A stretch of DNA of 64,000 nucleotides from DATKNA01 sp963755755 (GTDB taxonomy: Bacteria > Actinomycetota > Actinomycetes > Actinomycetales > Kineosporiaceae), in NCBI GenBank assembly GCA_963755755.1, contig CAVWLJ010000013.1, positions 34,059-98,058 on the forward strand, written 5' to 3'. The position numbers and the translations under genes are program-made. The notes under the pieces were generated by a model. The model was not told the DNA's origin. It saw only the letters and a list, made by a program, of their open reading frames with translations, and searched no databases. Positions 38,582 to 46,594 of the stretch are shown here, piece after piece. How positions within the stretch are numbered: position 1 is the stretch's first letter; each line of letters opens with the position of its first letter.

Positions 38582-39586
38582 CTACTGCGAGGAGAAGGCG
38601 GCGTCGAAGGCCGCGGCCGGCGGGTCGAAGGCCAGCCTCCGCACGAAGGCCAGCGCCTCGGGCGCGCCGAGGAGCCGGTCCATGCCGGCGTCCTCCCACT
38701 CCACCGAGATCGGCCCGGAGTAGCCGATGGTGTTGAGCATCCGGAAGCACGCCTCCCACGGCACGTCGCCGTGCCCGGTGGAGACGAAGTCCCAGCCCCG
38801 CCGCGGGTCCGCCCACGCCAGGTGCGACGCCAGCCGGCCGTTGCGCCCGTTGCCCACCTGACGCTTCGCGTCCTTGCAGTCCACGTGGTAGATCCGGTCC
38901 CGGAAGTCCCACAGGAACCCCACCGGGTCCAGGTCCTGCCACACGAAGTGGCTCGGGTCCCAGTTCAGCCCGAACGCCGGCCGGTGCCCGACGGCCTCCA
39001 GCGCCCTCGTCGTCGTCCAGTAGTCGTAGGCGATCTCGCTGGGGTGCACCTCGTGGGCGAACCGCACCCCGACCTCGTCGAACACGTCGAGGATCGGGTC
39101 CCAGCGGTCGGCGAAGTCCGCGTACCCGGCGTCCACCATCGACGCCGGCACCGGCGGGAACATCGCCACCGTCTTCCAGATCGCGGACCCGGTGAAGCCG
39201 ACCACGACGTCGACGCCCAGCGCGCGGGCCGCCCGCGCCGTCGCCTTCATCTCCTCCGCCGCCCGCCGGCGCACACCCTCGGGGTCGCCGTCCCCCCAGA
39301 CCCGGGCCGACGCGATGCCGCGGTGGCGCTCGTCGATCGGGTCGTCGCACACCAGCTGCCCGGCCAGGTGGTTGGAGATCGCCCACAGCCCCAGGCCGTG
39401 CTTCTCCAGCAGGTCGCGACGGCCCTGGGCGTACGCGGCGTCCTCGGCGGCCCGGACCACGTCCAGGTGGTCGCCCCAGCACGCCACCTCCAGGCCGTCG
39501 TACCCCCACTCCGACGCCAGCCGGCACACCTCCTCGAACGGCAGGTCGGCCCACTGACCCGTGAACAACGTGATCGGACGTGCCAT
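38582..39586 (-). CDS. Sugar phosphate isomerase/epimerase (xylose-isomerase-like TIM barrel)
   Basis: Predicted metal-dependent isomerase or epimerase of 334 residues, intact. Features are GYDGLEVACWGDHLDV, VVVGFTGSAIWK, FAHEVHPSEIAYDYW (metal-ligand Glu), LNWDPSHFVWQ (Asp/His ligands), YHVDCKDAK and a late Glu in ISVEWEDAGMD, the usual spacing of the AP-endonuclease-2-like TIM-barrel family. It follows a Gfo/Idh dehydrogenase and a sugar ABC importer, so it should act in catabolism of the imported sugar or polyol. ATG 39586 overlaps the stop of a 21-codon ORF that repeats its N-terminus. Confidence 0.86.
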   Translation of the reverse strand: MARPITLFTGQWADLPFEEVCRLASEWGYDGLEVACWGDHLDVVRAAEDAAYAQGRRDLLEKHGLGLWAISNHLAGQLVCDDPIDERHRGIASARVWGDGDPEGVRRRAAEEMKATARAARALGVDVVVGFTGSAIWKTVAMFPPVPASMVDAGYADFADRWDPILDVFDEVGVRFAHEVHPSEIAYDYWTTTRALEAVGHRPAFGLNWDPSHFVWQDLDPVGFLWDFRDRIYHVDCKDAKRQVGNGRNGRLASHLAWADPRRGWDFVSTGHGDVPWEACFRMLNTIGYSGPISVEWEDAGMDRLLGAPEALAFVRRLAFDPPAAAFDAAFSSQ

Positions 39587-39651
39587 CAGACTTCACCTCG
39601 CGGCAGGTCAGACTCCGCTTGCCCGGTGAACAGGGTGATCGGTCGTGCCAT
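39586..39651 (-). CDS. 21-codon leader ORF repeating the isomerase N-terminus
   Basis: ATG 39651 follows GAGGAG by about five bases and lies just after the dehydrogenase stop (39653). Its first 11 residues, MARPITLFTGQ, are identical to those of the downstream isomerase; it then reads AESDLPRGEV against WADLPFEEV. Its TGA overlaps the isomerase ATG (TGATG). Six of the eleven shared codons differ synonymously and none non-synonymously. It may be a coupled leader peptide or the stub of a deleted tandem paralogue. Confidence 0.6.
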   Translation of the reverse strand: MARPITLFTGQAESDLPRGEV

Positions 39652-39652
39652 G

Positions 39653-40918
39653 TCAGCTCCTCGCCATGCTCGGGGACGCGAGGCTGTCGGCCTCGGGAAG
39701 GGACGCGGCCACCGGCGTCCACCGGCTCTCGGCGGCCGCGGACGCCTCGACGGCGGCGAGCACCCGCTGCACCTGCAGCCCGTCGGCGAAGGACGGCTCG
39801 GGGTCCCGGCCTGCCGCGATGTCGTCCAGCAGGTCGACCACCTCGTGCGTGAACGTGTGCTCGTAGCCGATCAGGTGCCCCGCGGGCCACCAGGCGGCCA
39901 TGTAGGGGTGGGTCGGGTCGGTCACCTGGACGCGCGTCCACCCGCCGAGGTCGCCCTCCGCACCGGCCGCTCCGTCGGGGAGGTGCACCTGGAGCTCGTT
40001 CATCTGTTCGAAGTCGAAGGCGAGACTCCCCTGGCTCCCGTTGACCTCGATCCGGATCGTGTTCTTGCGCCCGGTCGCGAACCGGGTCGCCTCGAACACA
40101 CCGAGGACGCCGCCGTCGAGGCGAGCCGTGAAGATCGCCGCGTCGTCCACCGTGACGTCGCCGACGCCCTCCCCTCCGCTGGCCGCCAGGCCTCCGGACG
40201 TCGACGACAACAGCGGACGTTGCCGGACGAAGGTCTCCGTCACGGCGCTGACACCGGTGATCCGGCGGCCCGCCACGAACTGGGCGGCGTCCACGACGTG
40301 CGCTCCGATGTCGCCGAGCGCACCGCTCCCGGCGACCTCCCGCCGAAGCCGCCACACCAGCGGGAACTGCGGGTCCACGATCCAGTCCTGCAGGTACTGC
40401 GCCCGCACATGGCGCAGGGTGCCGAGCCGGCCGGAGGCGACGATGCGCCGGGCGAGCGTGAGCGCCGGCACCCGCCGGTAGTTGAACCCGACCATGGACC
40501 GCACGCCGTGCTCGGCTGCCCGGGCCGCGGCCGCCGCCATGACCTCGGCCTCCTCGACCGTGTTGGCGAGCGGTTTCTCGCAGAGCACGTGCTTGCCGGC
40601 CTCGAGCGCGGCCACGGCGATCTCCGCGTGGGTGTCGCCGGGTGTGCAGACGTCGACGAGGTCGACGTCCTCCCGGCCGACGAGGGTCCGCCAGTCGGTC
40701 TCGACCGAGCGCCAACCCAGGCGCTCGGCGGCGGCCCGGGCGGCGTCCGCGGTGCGGCCGCCGAGGGCGGCCATGTCGACGGTGTACGGCAGGTCGAAGA
40801 AGTGCCCCGCGGTCCGCCACGCCTGCGAGTGCGCGGCGCCCATGAACGCGTACCCGACCATGCCGACGCCGAGTCTGGGCTTCCCGTTGTCCGAACCCTT
40901 GATCGAAGGGGTGCTCAT
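39653..40918 (-). CDS. Gfo/Idh/MocA-family sugar dehydrogenase
   Basis: NAD(P)-dependent oxidoreductase of 421 residues, intact. Its N-terminal Rossmann motif is VGMVGYAFMGAAHSQAW, and LCEKPLANTVEE holds the active-site Lys. DIGAHVVDAAQFVAG gives the catalytic Asp/His, and the C-terminal domain contains YEHTFTHEVVDLLDDI. AAGGAG precedes ATG 40918. It sits between the sugar-binding protein and the TIM-barrel isomerase, a common pairing in inositol and rare-sugar catabolism where the dehydrogenase makes a keto-sugar for the isomerase. A hairpin at 40933-40959 separates it from the transporter genes and may lower its expression. Confidence 0.86.
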   Translation of the reverse strand: MSTPSIKGSDNGKPRLGVGMVGYAFMGAAHSQAWRTAGHFFDLPYTVDMAALGGRTADAARAAAERLGWRSVETDWRTLVGREDVDLVDVCTPGDTHAEIAVAALEAGKHVLCEKPLANTVEEAEVMAAAAARAAEHGVRSMVGFNYRRVPALTLARRIVASGRLGTLRHVRAQYLQDWIVDPQFPLVWRLRREVAGSGALGDIGAHVVDAAQFVAGRRITGVSAVTETFVRQRPLLSSTSGGLAASGGEGVGDVTVDDAAIFTARLDGGVLGVFEATRFATGRKNTIRIEVNGSQGSLAFDFEQMNELQVHLPDGAAGAEGDLGGWTRVQVTDPTHPYMAAWWPAGHLIGYEHTFTHEVVDLLDDIAAGRDPEPSFADGLQVQRVLAAVEASAAAESRWTPVAASLPEADSLASPSMARS

Positions 40919-40932
40919 GAGGCTCCTTGTCC

Positions 40933-40959
40933 GCCCCGGGCCGGCGAGCGGCCCGGGGC
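40933..40959 (-). terminator. Intra-operon hairpin after the binding-protein gene
   Basis: An 11-base perfect stem (40933-40943 with 40949-40959) and a 5-base loop, fully G/C. It lies between the binding-protein stop (40978) and the dehydrogenase start (40918) and could stabilise the transporter mRNA or partly terminate transcription. Confidence 0.5.
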
Positions 40960-40977
40960 TCGAGGGATCGCCGGAGG

Positions 40978-42060
40978 TCAGGAGGCGAAGCCCAGGGGCA
41001 GGTACTTGTCGACGTTGTCCTTGGTGATGGTCGCGCTGGCCAGCGTGATGGACGCGGGCACCTCGTTCTCGACGAGGTCGCTCATGCCCTTGCCGTGCGC
41101 GATGAGCCGGGCCAGCTTGATCGCGGACGCCGACATGCTCGGCGGGTAGGTCACCGTCGCCTTGAGCACGCTGTTGTCGGCCTTGATGGCGTCCATGGCG
41201 TTGCGGGAGCCCGCGCCGCCGACCATGAAGAACTCGTCGCGCTTCGCCTGGGTGATGGCGGCCAGGACGCCGATGCCCTGGTCGTCGTCGTGGTTCCAGA
41301 TGGCGTCGATCTTCGGGGCGGCCTGGAGCAGGTCGGCGGTCACCTTCTGGCCGGACTCGACCGTGAACTGCGCGGAGACCTGCCGTGTCACCTTGAACCC
41401 GGACGAGGCGAGCGCGTCCGCGAAGCCCTTGGAGCGGTCCTGCGTCAGGGGCAGGTTGGCGATCCCCTGGATCTCCGCGATGACCGGGTTGGCCACGCCC
41501 TTGGCCTTCAGCTGCTGGGCGATGTAGGTGCCCGCCGCGACGCCCATGCCGTAGTTGTCGCCGCCGATCCAGGCCCGCGAGCCGCGGGGGGAGTCGAAGA
41601 CGCGGTCCAGGTTGACGACGGGGATGCCGGCCTCCATGGCCTTGATCGCGACCTGGGTGAGGGCCTTGCCGTCGAAGGGCAGGATGACCAGCGCGTCGAC
41701 CTTCTTGTCGATGAGCGTCTGCACCTGGCTGATCTGCTGGTTGACGTCGTTGCTGCCTTCGACCGCCTGCAACGTGACGTCGGAGTACTTGCCGGCCTGG
41801 TCCTTGGCGTTCGTCGTGATCGCGCCGATCCAGCCGTGGTCGGCGGCCGGGGCCGAGAAGCCGATGGTGACGGCCTTGCCGGGCGCGTCGTTGCCGCTGG
41901 CGCCGCCGCTGGCGACGCTCGAGCTCTGGGACGCGGCGGCCGACGACGTGCTGTTGCTCGTGCACGCCGCGAGGGCGGCGCCGGTGCCGAGCGCACCGGC
42001 GCCGAAGAGCAGGCCGCGGCGACCGATGGCACGGGTGTCGGGGGACGGCGAAGCAGACAT
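40978..42060 (-). CDS. Sugar ABC transporter substrate-binding lipoprotein (RbsB-like)
   Basis: Periplasmic-binding-type lipoprotein for a pentose or polyol importer, 360 residues, intact. The signal region IGRRGLLFGAGALGTG has a twin-Arg pair and is followed by the lipobox LAAC, so Tat export and lipidation are likely. A Ser/Ala/Gly linker precedes a type-1 binding fold: AVTIGFSAPAADHGWIGAI, VQTLIDKKVDALVILPFDGK, IPVVNLDRVF, NHDDDQGIGVLAAI. The start is ATG 42060. It is third in the importer operon after ATPase and permease. The exact ligand cannot be told; ribose-, inositol- and erythritol-type systems share this fold. Confidence 0.88.
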   Translation of the reverse strand: MSASPSPDTRAIGRRGLLFGAGALGTGAALAACTSNSTSSAAASQSSSVASGGASGNDAPGKAVTIGFSAPAADHGWIGAITTNAKDQAGKYSDVTLQAVEGSNDVNQQISQVQTLIDKKVDALVILPFDGKALTQVAIKAMEAGIPVVNLDRVFDSPRGSRAWIGGDNYGMGVAAGTYIAQQLKAKGVANPVIAEIQGIANLPLTQDRSKGFADALASSGFKVTRQVSAQFTVESGQKVTADLLQAAPKIDAIWNHDDDQGIGVLAAITQAKRDEFFMVGGAGSRNAMDAIKADNSVLKATVTYPPSMSASAIKLARLIAHGKGMSDLVENEVPASITLASATITKDNVDKYLPLGFAS

Positions 42061-42162
42061 GGCTGACCTCGTTTCAGGAGTGGTGGAACGTGGCCACGTG
42101 TGCAGGTCGCGTGGCCTTTCGATGGGCAGACGACGACGACAGGAGCGCACAGGTCGCCGGGG

Positions 42163-43215
42163 CTAGGTGGAGCGGGTGCGGGTGGCGCGCCGCTGGAGCA
42201 GGACGGCGGCGATGATGATCACGCCCTTGGCGATGTTCTGGGTCTCCGTCGCCAGGTTGTTGAGGATGAAGATGTTCGTGATCGTCGTGAAGACGAGCAC
42301 GCCGAGCAGCGAGCCGATGATGGTGCCGCGGCCGCCGGAGAGCAGCGTTCCGCCGATGATCGCGGCGGCGATGGCGTCGAGCTCGTAGAGCTCGCCGTGG
42401 GTGCTCGAGCCCGTCGTCGTCCGAGACATGATCATGACTGCGGCGATGCCGCAGCACAGTCCAGAGATCACGTAGAGCAGCACGGTGGTGCGGCGGACGT
42501 CGATGCCGGCCAGCCGGGCGGCCTCGGCGTTGCCGCCGATGGCGATGGTCCGCCGGCCGAACGTGGTCCGGTTGAGCAATAGCCACCCGAGCACGACGAC
42601 GACGGCGAGGATCCAGATGAGGAGCGGGATGCCCAGGACGTCGCTCGTGGCGATGTTGATGATCGTCTGATCGGTGACGATCTGGGTGCGGTTCTGCGCG
42701 ATCCGGGCGGCGAGGCCTCGTGCGCTGACGAGCATCGCGAGCGTCACGATGAACGGCACGAGGTTGCCGTAGGCGATCAGCACGCCGTTGACGAGCCCGG
42801 CCACCGCCCCCACCGTCAGCGCACAGAGGATCATGACGACCGCCCCGTACGACTGCGTCTGCAGGGTCGTCGCCCAGACCGACGCGAGCGCGACCAGCGC
42901 CCCCACCGAGAGGTCGATGCCGCCACCGATGATGACCAGCGTGACGCCGACGGTGACGACCCCGATGACGGAGGAGCTCACCAGGATGTTCTCGATGTTG
43001 CTCCTGGTCAGGAAGGTGTCGCTCGTGACCGTCCCGACGACGACGAGGACGATGAGCACGGCGACCAGCCCGAGGTTGCGGACCTCGACGTTCGCCCAGC
43101 GGCCGCGGCGCCCGACCAGACCGGTCGCGGTTCTGGGTTGCTGCGGGACGGCACCCCCGCCCGCTGTCACACCGGGCGGGCTCGTCGGCTGATCCCTCAC
43201 GGCGTCCCCGCTCAT
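42163..43215 (-). CDS. Sugar ABC transporter permease (RbsC-like)
   Basis: Inner-membrane permease of 350 residues, intact. After a hydrophilic 45-residue N-terminus about ten hydrophobic helices follow. Family segments are TFLTRSNIENILVSSSVIGVV, split by a turn, VIIGGGIDLSVGALVALAS, GNAEAARLAGIDVRRT (the cytoplasmic coupling loop) and GGTLLSGGRGTIIGSLLG near the end. ATG 43215 overlaps the ATPase stop (ATGA). A single permease gene implies a homodimer, as in RbsABC-type importers. The last residues are basic (RRATRTRST). Confidence 0.89.
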   Translation of the reverse strand: MSGDAVRDQPTSPPGVTAGGGAVPQQPRTATGLVGRRGRWANVEVRNLGLVAVLIVLVVVGTVTSDTFLTRSNIENILVSSSVIGVVTVGVTLVIIGGGIDLSVGALVALASVWATTLQTQSYGAVVMILCALTVGAVAGLVNGVLIAYGNLVPFIVTLAMLVSARGLAARIAQNRTQIVTDQTIINIATSDVLGIPLLIWILAVVVVLGWLLLNRTTFGRRTIAIGGNAEAARLAGIDVRRTTVLLYVISGLCCGIAAVMIMSRTTTGSSTHGELYELDAIAAAIIGGTLLSGGRGTIIGSLLGVLVFTTITNIFILNNLATETQNIAKGVIIIAAVLLQRRATRTRST

Positions 43216-44720
43216 GCGGCACTCCCTTCCATGACGAGGTCGAGCACGGTGGACTCCTCCAGCTCGTCTGCCGGCGCCTCGTGCACGATCCGGCCCTCGC
43301 GCAGCACGAGCACCCGGTCGGCGAGGCCGAGCACCTCGGGCACCTCGCTCGAGACGAGCAGGACGCCGACGCCGGAGTCCGCGAGCCGCCGGACGACGCC
43401 GTAGAGCTCGGACCGCGCGCCGACGTCGACGCCGCGGGTGGGCTCGTCGAGCATGAGGACCTTCGTGGAGCCGAGCAGCCAGCGCGCGAGCACGACCTTC
43501 TGCTGGTTGCCGCCGGAGAGGACCCGGACGGGCCGGTCGGGGTCGGCCGGCCGGACGTCGAGGCTGCGGGTGATCTCCGCGGCGTCCGCGCCCTCGCGGC
43601 GGCGGTCGAGCCAGCCGACGCGGGCGAACCGGGAGAGCGTGGCGAGCGAGACGTTGCGCGTCACGCTCTCGTCGAGGAGGAGGGCCTGCGCCTTGCGCTC
43701 CTCCGGCGCGAGGGCGAGCCCGGCGCGCACCGCCGCGCTCGTGCCGGCGTGCGCGCCGAGCTCGCGGCCGGCGACGACGACTCGTCCCGCGGTCCGGCGC
43801 CGGGCGCCGTAGATCGTCTCGAGGATCTCCGACCGTCCGGACCCCACCAGCCCGGCGATGCCGACGATCTCGCCGGCGCGGACCGTCAGGTCGACGTCGG
43901 CGAAGGCCCCGGCGAGCGAGAGGCCCTCGACCTGCAGGACGACGTCGGAGTCCACCGGGTGCGCGCGGCGCGGCGGGAAGACGTACTCGACGGTGCGGCC
44001 GGTCATGAGGGTGACGACGTCCCGGGTCGGCGTCGTCCTCGCGGGCAGCCGGGTGGCGACGGTGCGGCCGTCCTTGAGGACGGTGACGACGTCGCCGATC
44101 CGGCGGATCTCGTCGAGCCGGTGGGAGATGTAGACGACGGCGACGCCGTCGGAGGTCAGCTGGCCGACGAGCCGGAAGAGGTTCTCCACCTCGTCGTGCG
44201 CGAGCACGGCGGAAGGTTCGTCCATGACGACCAGCCGGGCGTCCTGGGCGAGGGCACGGGCCATGCTCACGACCTGGCGGGCGGCCGCCGAGAGCCGGCC
44301 GACCTCCCGGTTCGGGTTGATCTCCGGGTGGCCGAGCCGGGTGAGCAGCGCCCGGGTGGCCTCGAGCTGCTCGCGGCGGTGCACGAAACCGCCCGTCGAG
44401 CTCTCCCGGCCCAGGTGCACGTTGTCCGCGACGGAGAGGCCCTCGACGAGGTCGAGCTCCTGGTAGATCGTGGCGATGCCGAGCTTCAGCGCGGCGATGG
44501 GGTTGGACAGGGTGACCGGCGCCCCCTGCCACAGCACCTCGCCCTCGTCGGGCTGGTGCGCCCCGGACAGCACCTTGATCAGCGTCGACTTGCCTGCGCC
44601 GTTCTGGCCCAGCAGGCAGTGGACCTCACCGGAGCGGACCTCGAGATCGATGCCGTCGAGCGCGCGCACGCCGGGGAACTGCTTGACGATCCCGCGCATC
44701 TGCAGCAGCGGTGCGTCCAT
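43212..44720 (-). CDS. Sugar ABC transporter ATP-binding protein, tandem ATPase (RbsA-like)
   Basis: Energises carbohydrate import. The 502-residue protein holds two ABC domains. In the first, Walker A is GQNGAGKST at residues 38-46, the signature-like stretch is LSAAARQVVSMARAL and Walker B is RLVVMDEPSA. The second has GLVGSGRSE, a degenerate P-loop usual for the RbsA/XylG/MglA group, followed by LSGGNQQKVVLARWL and VLMLDEPTRGVDVG. GAGGAGG precedes ATG 44720. It is the first structural gene after the ROK regulator, separated by 72 bases. Intact. Confidence 0.91.
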   Translation of the reverse strand: MDAPLLQMRGIVKQFPGVRALDGIDLEVRSGEVHCLLGQNGAGKSTLIKVLSGAHQPDEGEVLWQGAPVTLSNPIAALKLGIATIYQELDLVEGLSVADNVHLGRESSTGGFVHRREQLEATRALLTRLGHPEINPNREVGRLSAAARQVVSMARALAQDARLVVMDEPSAVLAHDEVENLFRLVGQLTSDGVAVVYISHRLDEIRRIGDVVTVLKDGRTVATRLPARTTPTRDVVTLMTGRTVEYVFPPRRAHPVDSDVVLQVEGLSLAGAFADVDLTVRAGEIVGIAGLVGSGRSEILETIYGARRRTAGRVVVAGRELGAHAGTSAAVRAGLALAPEERKAQALLLDESVTRNVSLATLSRFARVGWLDRRREGADAAEITRSLDVRPADPDRPVRVLSGGNQQKVVLARWLLGSTKVLMLDEPTRGVDVGARSELYGVVRRLADSGVGVLLVSSEVPEVLGLADRVLVLREGRIVHEAPADELEESTVLDLVMEGSAA

Positions 44721-44792
44721 GCGTCCTCCTCGAGAGGTGTGGCGGGACCAGTTCCGGGGACCGGCGGTCAGCGGGCGTCGGGCGATAGAAAG

Positions 44793-45983
44793 TCAGGCGG
44801 TGCTGAAGACCGAGTCGGAGACGAGCCGGGCGGCGCCGATGACGCCGGCCGTGCCGCCCAGTTCGGACAGGACGATGGGCAGGTTGCCCGTGGCCAGCGG
44901 GAGCGACCGGCGGTAGACCACGCTGCGGATCTCGGCGAGGAGCGGGTGGCCTAGCCCGGCGACGCCGCCGCCGATGACGACGAGGCCGGGGTTGAAGAAG
45001 CTCACGAGGGTGGCGAGCGCGAGACCCAGCCGGCGTCCGCCGCCACGGACCAGGGCGACGGCGGCGGCGTCGCCGGCCCCCGCCGCGGTGCCGACGTCGA
45101 CGGCGCTGAGCGCCCCGGCCTGCGAGAGCCGATCGGCGAGGAGTTCGGACCGGCCGGTGCGCGCGGCGATCTCGGCGTCCCGGGCGAGCGCGGCGCCGCC
45201 GAAGAAGGCCTCGAGGCAGCCGTCGTTGCCGCAGGTGCAGGTCGGCCCGGCGTCCTCGATCCGGATGTGCCCGATGTCACCGGCGGAGCCGTCGGCACCC
45301 CGGTAGACCTGACCCTCGAGGACGATCCCGCAGCCGATGCCGGTGCCGATCTTGACGAAGAGGAAGTTCTCGACGCTGCGCGCGGTGCCGGCGTGCTGCT
45401 CGCCCAGCGCCATGATGTTCACGTCGTTGTCGACCATGACCGGAGCGCCGACGGCGGCGGCCAGGGTGTCGCGGACGGGGAACCGGTTCCAGCCCGGCAT
45501 GATCGGCGGCACCACGGGCGCGCCCTCGCGCTGGCTCACCGGGCCCGGGACGCCGACCCCGAGGCCGTGGATCTCGACGGCGGCACCCTCCGCCCGGAGC
45601 TTGTCGAGCAGGTCGAGCGCCTGCTGGAGCACGGCCTTCGGCCCCTGCCGGACGTCGGACGGCTCGCTGACGTGCGAGATCAGGCGCAGCTCGCCGTCGG
45701 TGACCGCCACGTCGATCGACGTCGCCCCGATGTCGATCCCGACGAAGCGGATGTGCTCCGCCAGGCCGACGAGGTGGGACCGGCGACCCCCCCGTGAGGC
45801 CGCCAGCCCCTGCCCCGCCACCAGACCGAGCTCGACGAGCCGGTCGAGCTCGACCGCGACCTTCGACTTCGAGAGCCCGACGGCCTCCCCGAGCTCGGCC
45901 CGGGACCGCCGGCCGCCGTCGCGGAGCAGCTTGAGCAGGCGTGCCTGGTGTGCGTTCTCCGGTCGTCCGCCCACCCGGTTCAC
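44793..45983 (-). CDS. ROK-family transcriptional regulator
   Basis: Sugar-responsive repressor of 396 residues, intact. A winged helix-turn-helix occupies residues 10-70 (AELGEAVGLSKSKVAVELDRLVELGLV). The sugar-kinase-like ROK domain follows, with FVGIDIGATSIDVAVTD, the VPGPVS loop, VDNDVNIMALGE and the zinc cluster CTCGNDGCLEAF. GTG 45983 is preceded by GGAGGAGG. The adjacent importer and catabolic genes on the same strand are the likely targets; the ligand is probably the imported sugar or its phosphate. An AT-richer stretch upstream with two GAA/TTC half-sites may be an operator. Confidence 0.88.
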   Translation of the reverse strand: MNRVGGRPENAHQARLLKLLRDGGRRSRAELGEAVGLSKSKVAVELDRLVELGLVAGQGLAASRGGRRSHLVGLAEHIRFVGIDIGATSIDVAVTDGELRLISHVSEPSDVRQGPKAVLQQALDLLDKLRAEGAAVEIHGLGVGVPGPVSQREGAPVVPPIMPGWNRFPVRDTLAAAVGAPVMVDNDVNIMALGEQHAGTARSVENFLFVKIGTGIGCGIVLEGQVYRGADGSAGDIGHIRIEDAGPTCTCGNDGCLEAFFGGAALARDAEIAARTGRSELLADRLSQAGALSAVDVGTAAGAGDAAAVALVRGGGRRLGLALATLVSFFNPGLVVIGGGVAGLGHPLLAEIRSVVYRRSLPLATGNLPIVLSELGGTAGVIGAARLVSDSVFSTA

Positions 45984-46068
45984 CTGCGCCTCCTCCGCCT
46001 GACTGTTACGGCTGGATCACGTCGGTGTTGCTTTTCGCCCCGACCGTAGAGGCTTCGCACTCTGACGG

Positions 46069-46092
46069 GAAGACTTCGTCCTCAGAAAGTTC
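46069..46092. promoter_or_regulatory. Candidate operator upstream of the ROK regulator
   Basis: GAAGACTTC (46069-46077, a near-perfect palindrome) and GAAAGTTC (46085-46092) lie 86-109 bases upstream of the regulator start in a locally AT-richer stretch. ROK repressors often bind AT-rich inverted repeats. Only two half-site pairs are visible, so this is a weak call. Confidence 0.22.
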
Positions 46093-46158
46093 AAAGCGTG
46101 TCCGTCTCGTGACCTGAGCCCTCCTTGCGGCGGGGCCGATCGGGGCAGAACCGAAGCG

Positions 46159-46506
46159 TCAGGGGTGCTCGCGGGCGTAGGCCTCCCGCTCGCGCTCGAT
46201 CCGCGCGCCCTGGCTCAGGGCCACCCACCAGAGGACCGCGAAGACGGCTCCGAGGAAGAACATGACCGGCACCCAGATGCCGCTCAGGACGACGGCGGCC
46301 TGGACGACCCAGCCGAACGCGTACCCCCAGGGCCGCCCGAGCACGCCGGCGGTGACCAGGCAGGCCACGGCCAGCCCGGAGAAGAGCCCGAGTGCGGCAC
46401 CGGTCGAGAGCGAGGAGAGGTCCTTCGCGACGAGTCCGGCGAAGAAGACGACGAACGCCTCGAGCGAGACGGTGGCGGCCGCGAGGGTGCGGCGAGGCGA
46501 ACGCAT
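46159..46506 (-). CDS. DUF4233 small membrane protein
   Basis: Four hydrophobic helices in 115 residues (FVVFFAGLVAKDLSSL, ALGLFSGLAVACLVTAGVLG, YAFGWVVQAAVVLSGIWVPVMF, FLGAVFAVLWWVAL) and the loop RPWGYAFGW mark the DUF4233 family, which follows folC in many actinobacteria. The function is unknown. It starts 88 bases downstream of folC on the same strand, so co-transcription is likely. The frame is intact and the C-terminal tail is charged (REREAYAREHP). Confidence 0.85.
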   Translation of the reverse strand: MRSPRRTLAAATVSLEAFVVFFAGLVAKDLSSLSTGAALGLFSGLAVACLVTAGVLGRPWGYAFGWVVQAAVVLSGIWVPVMFFLGAVFAVLWWVALSQGARIEREREAYAREHP

Positions 46507-46594
46507 ACCCCGTGTCTACAGCCTCCGCCTCGTGCGCTTCACCCCGGCTTTGCTCCCCGGGACGCCGGCGGGGCGCGCGGCGGAACGGCGCCGG

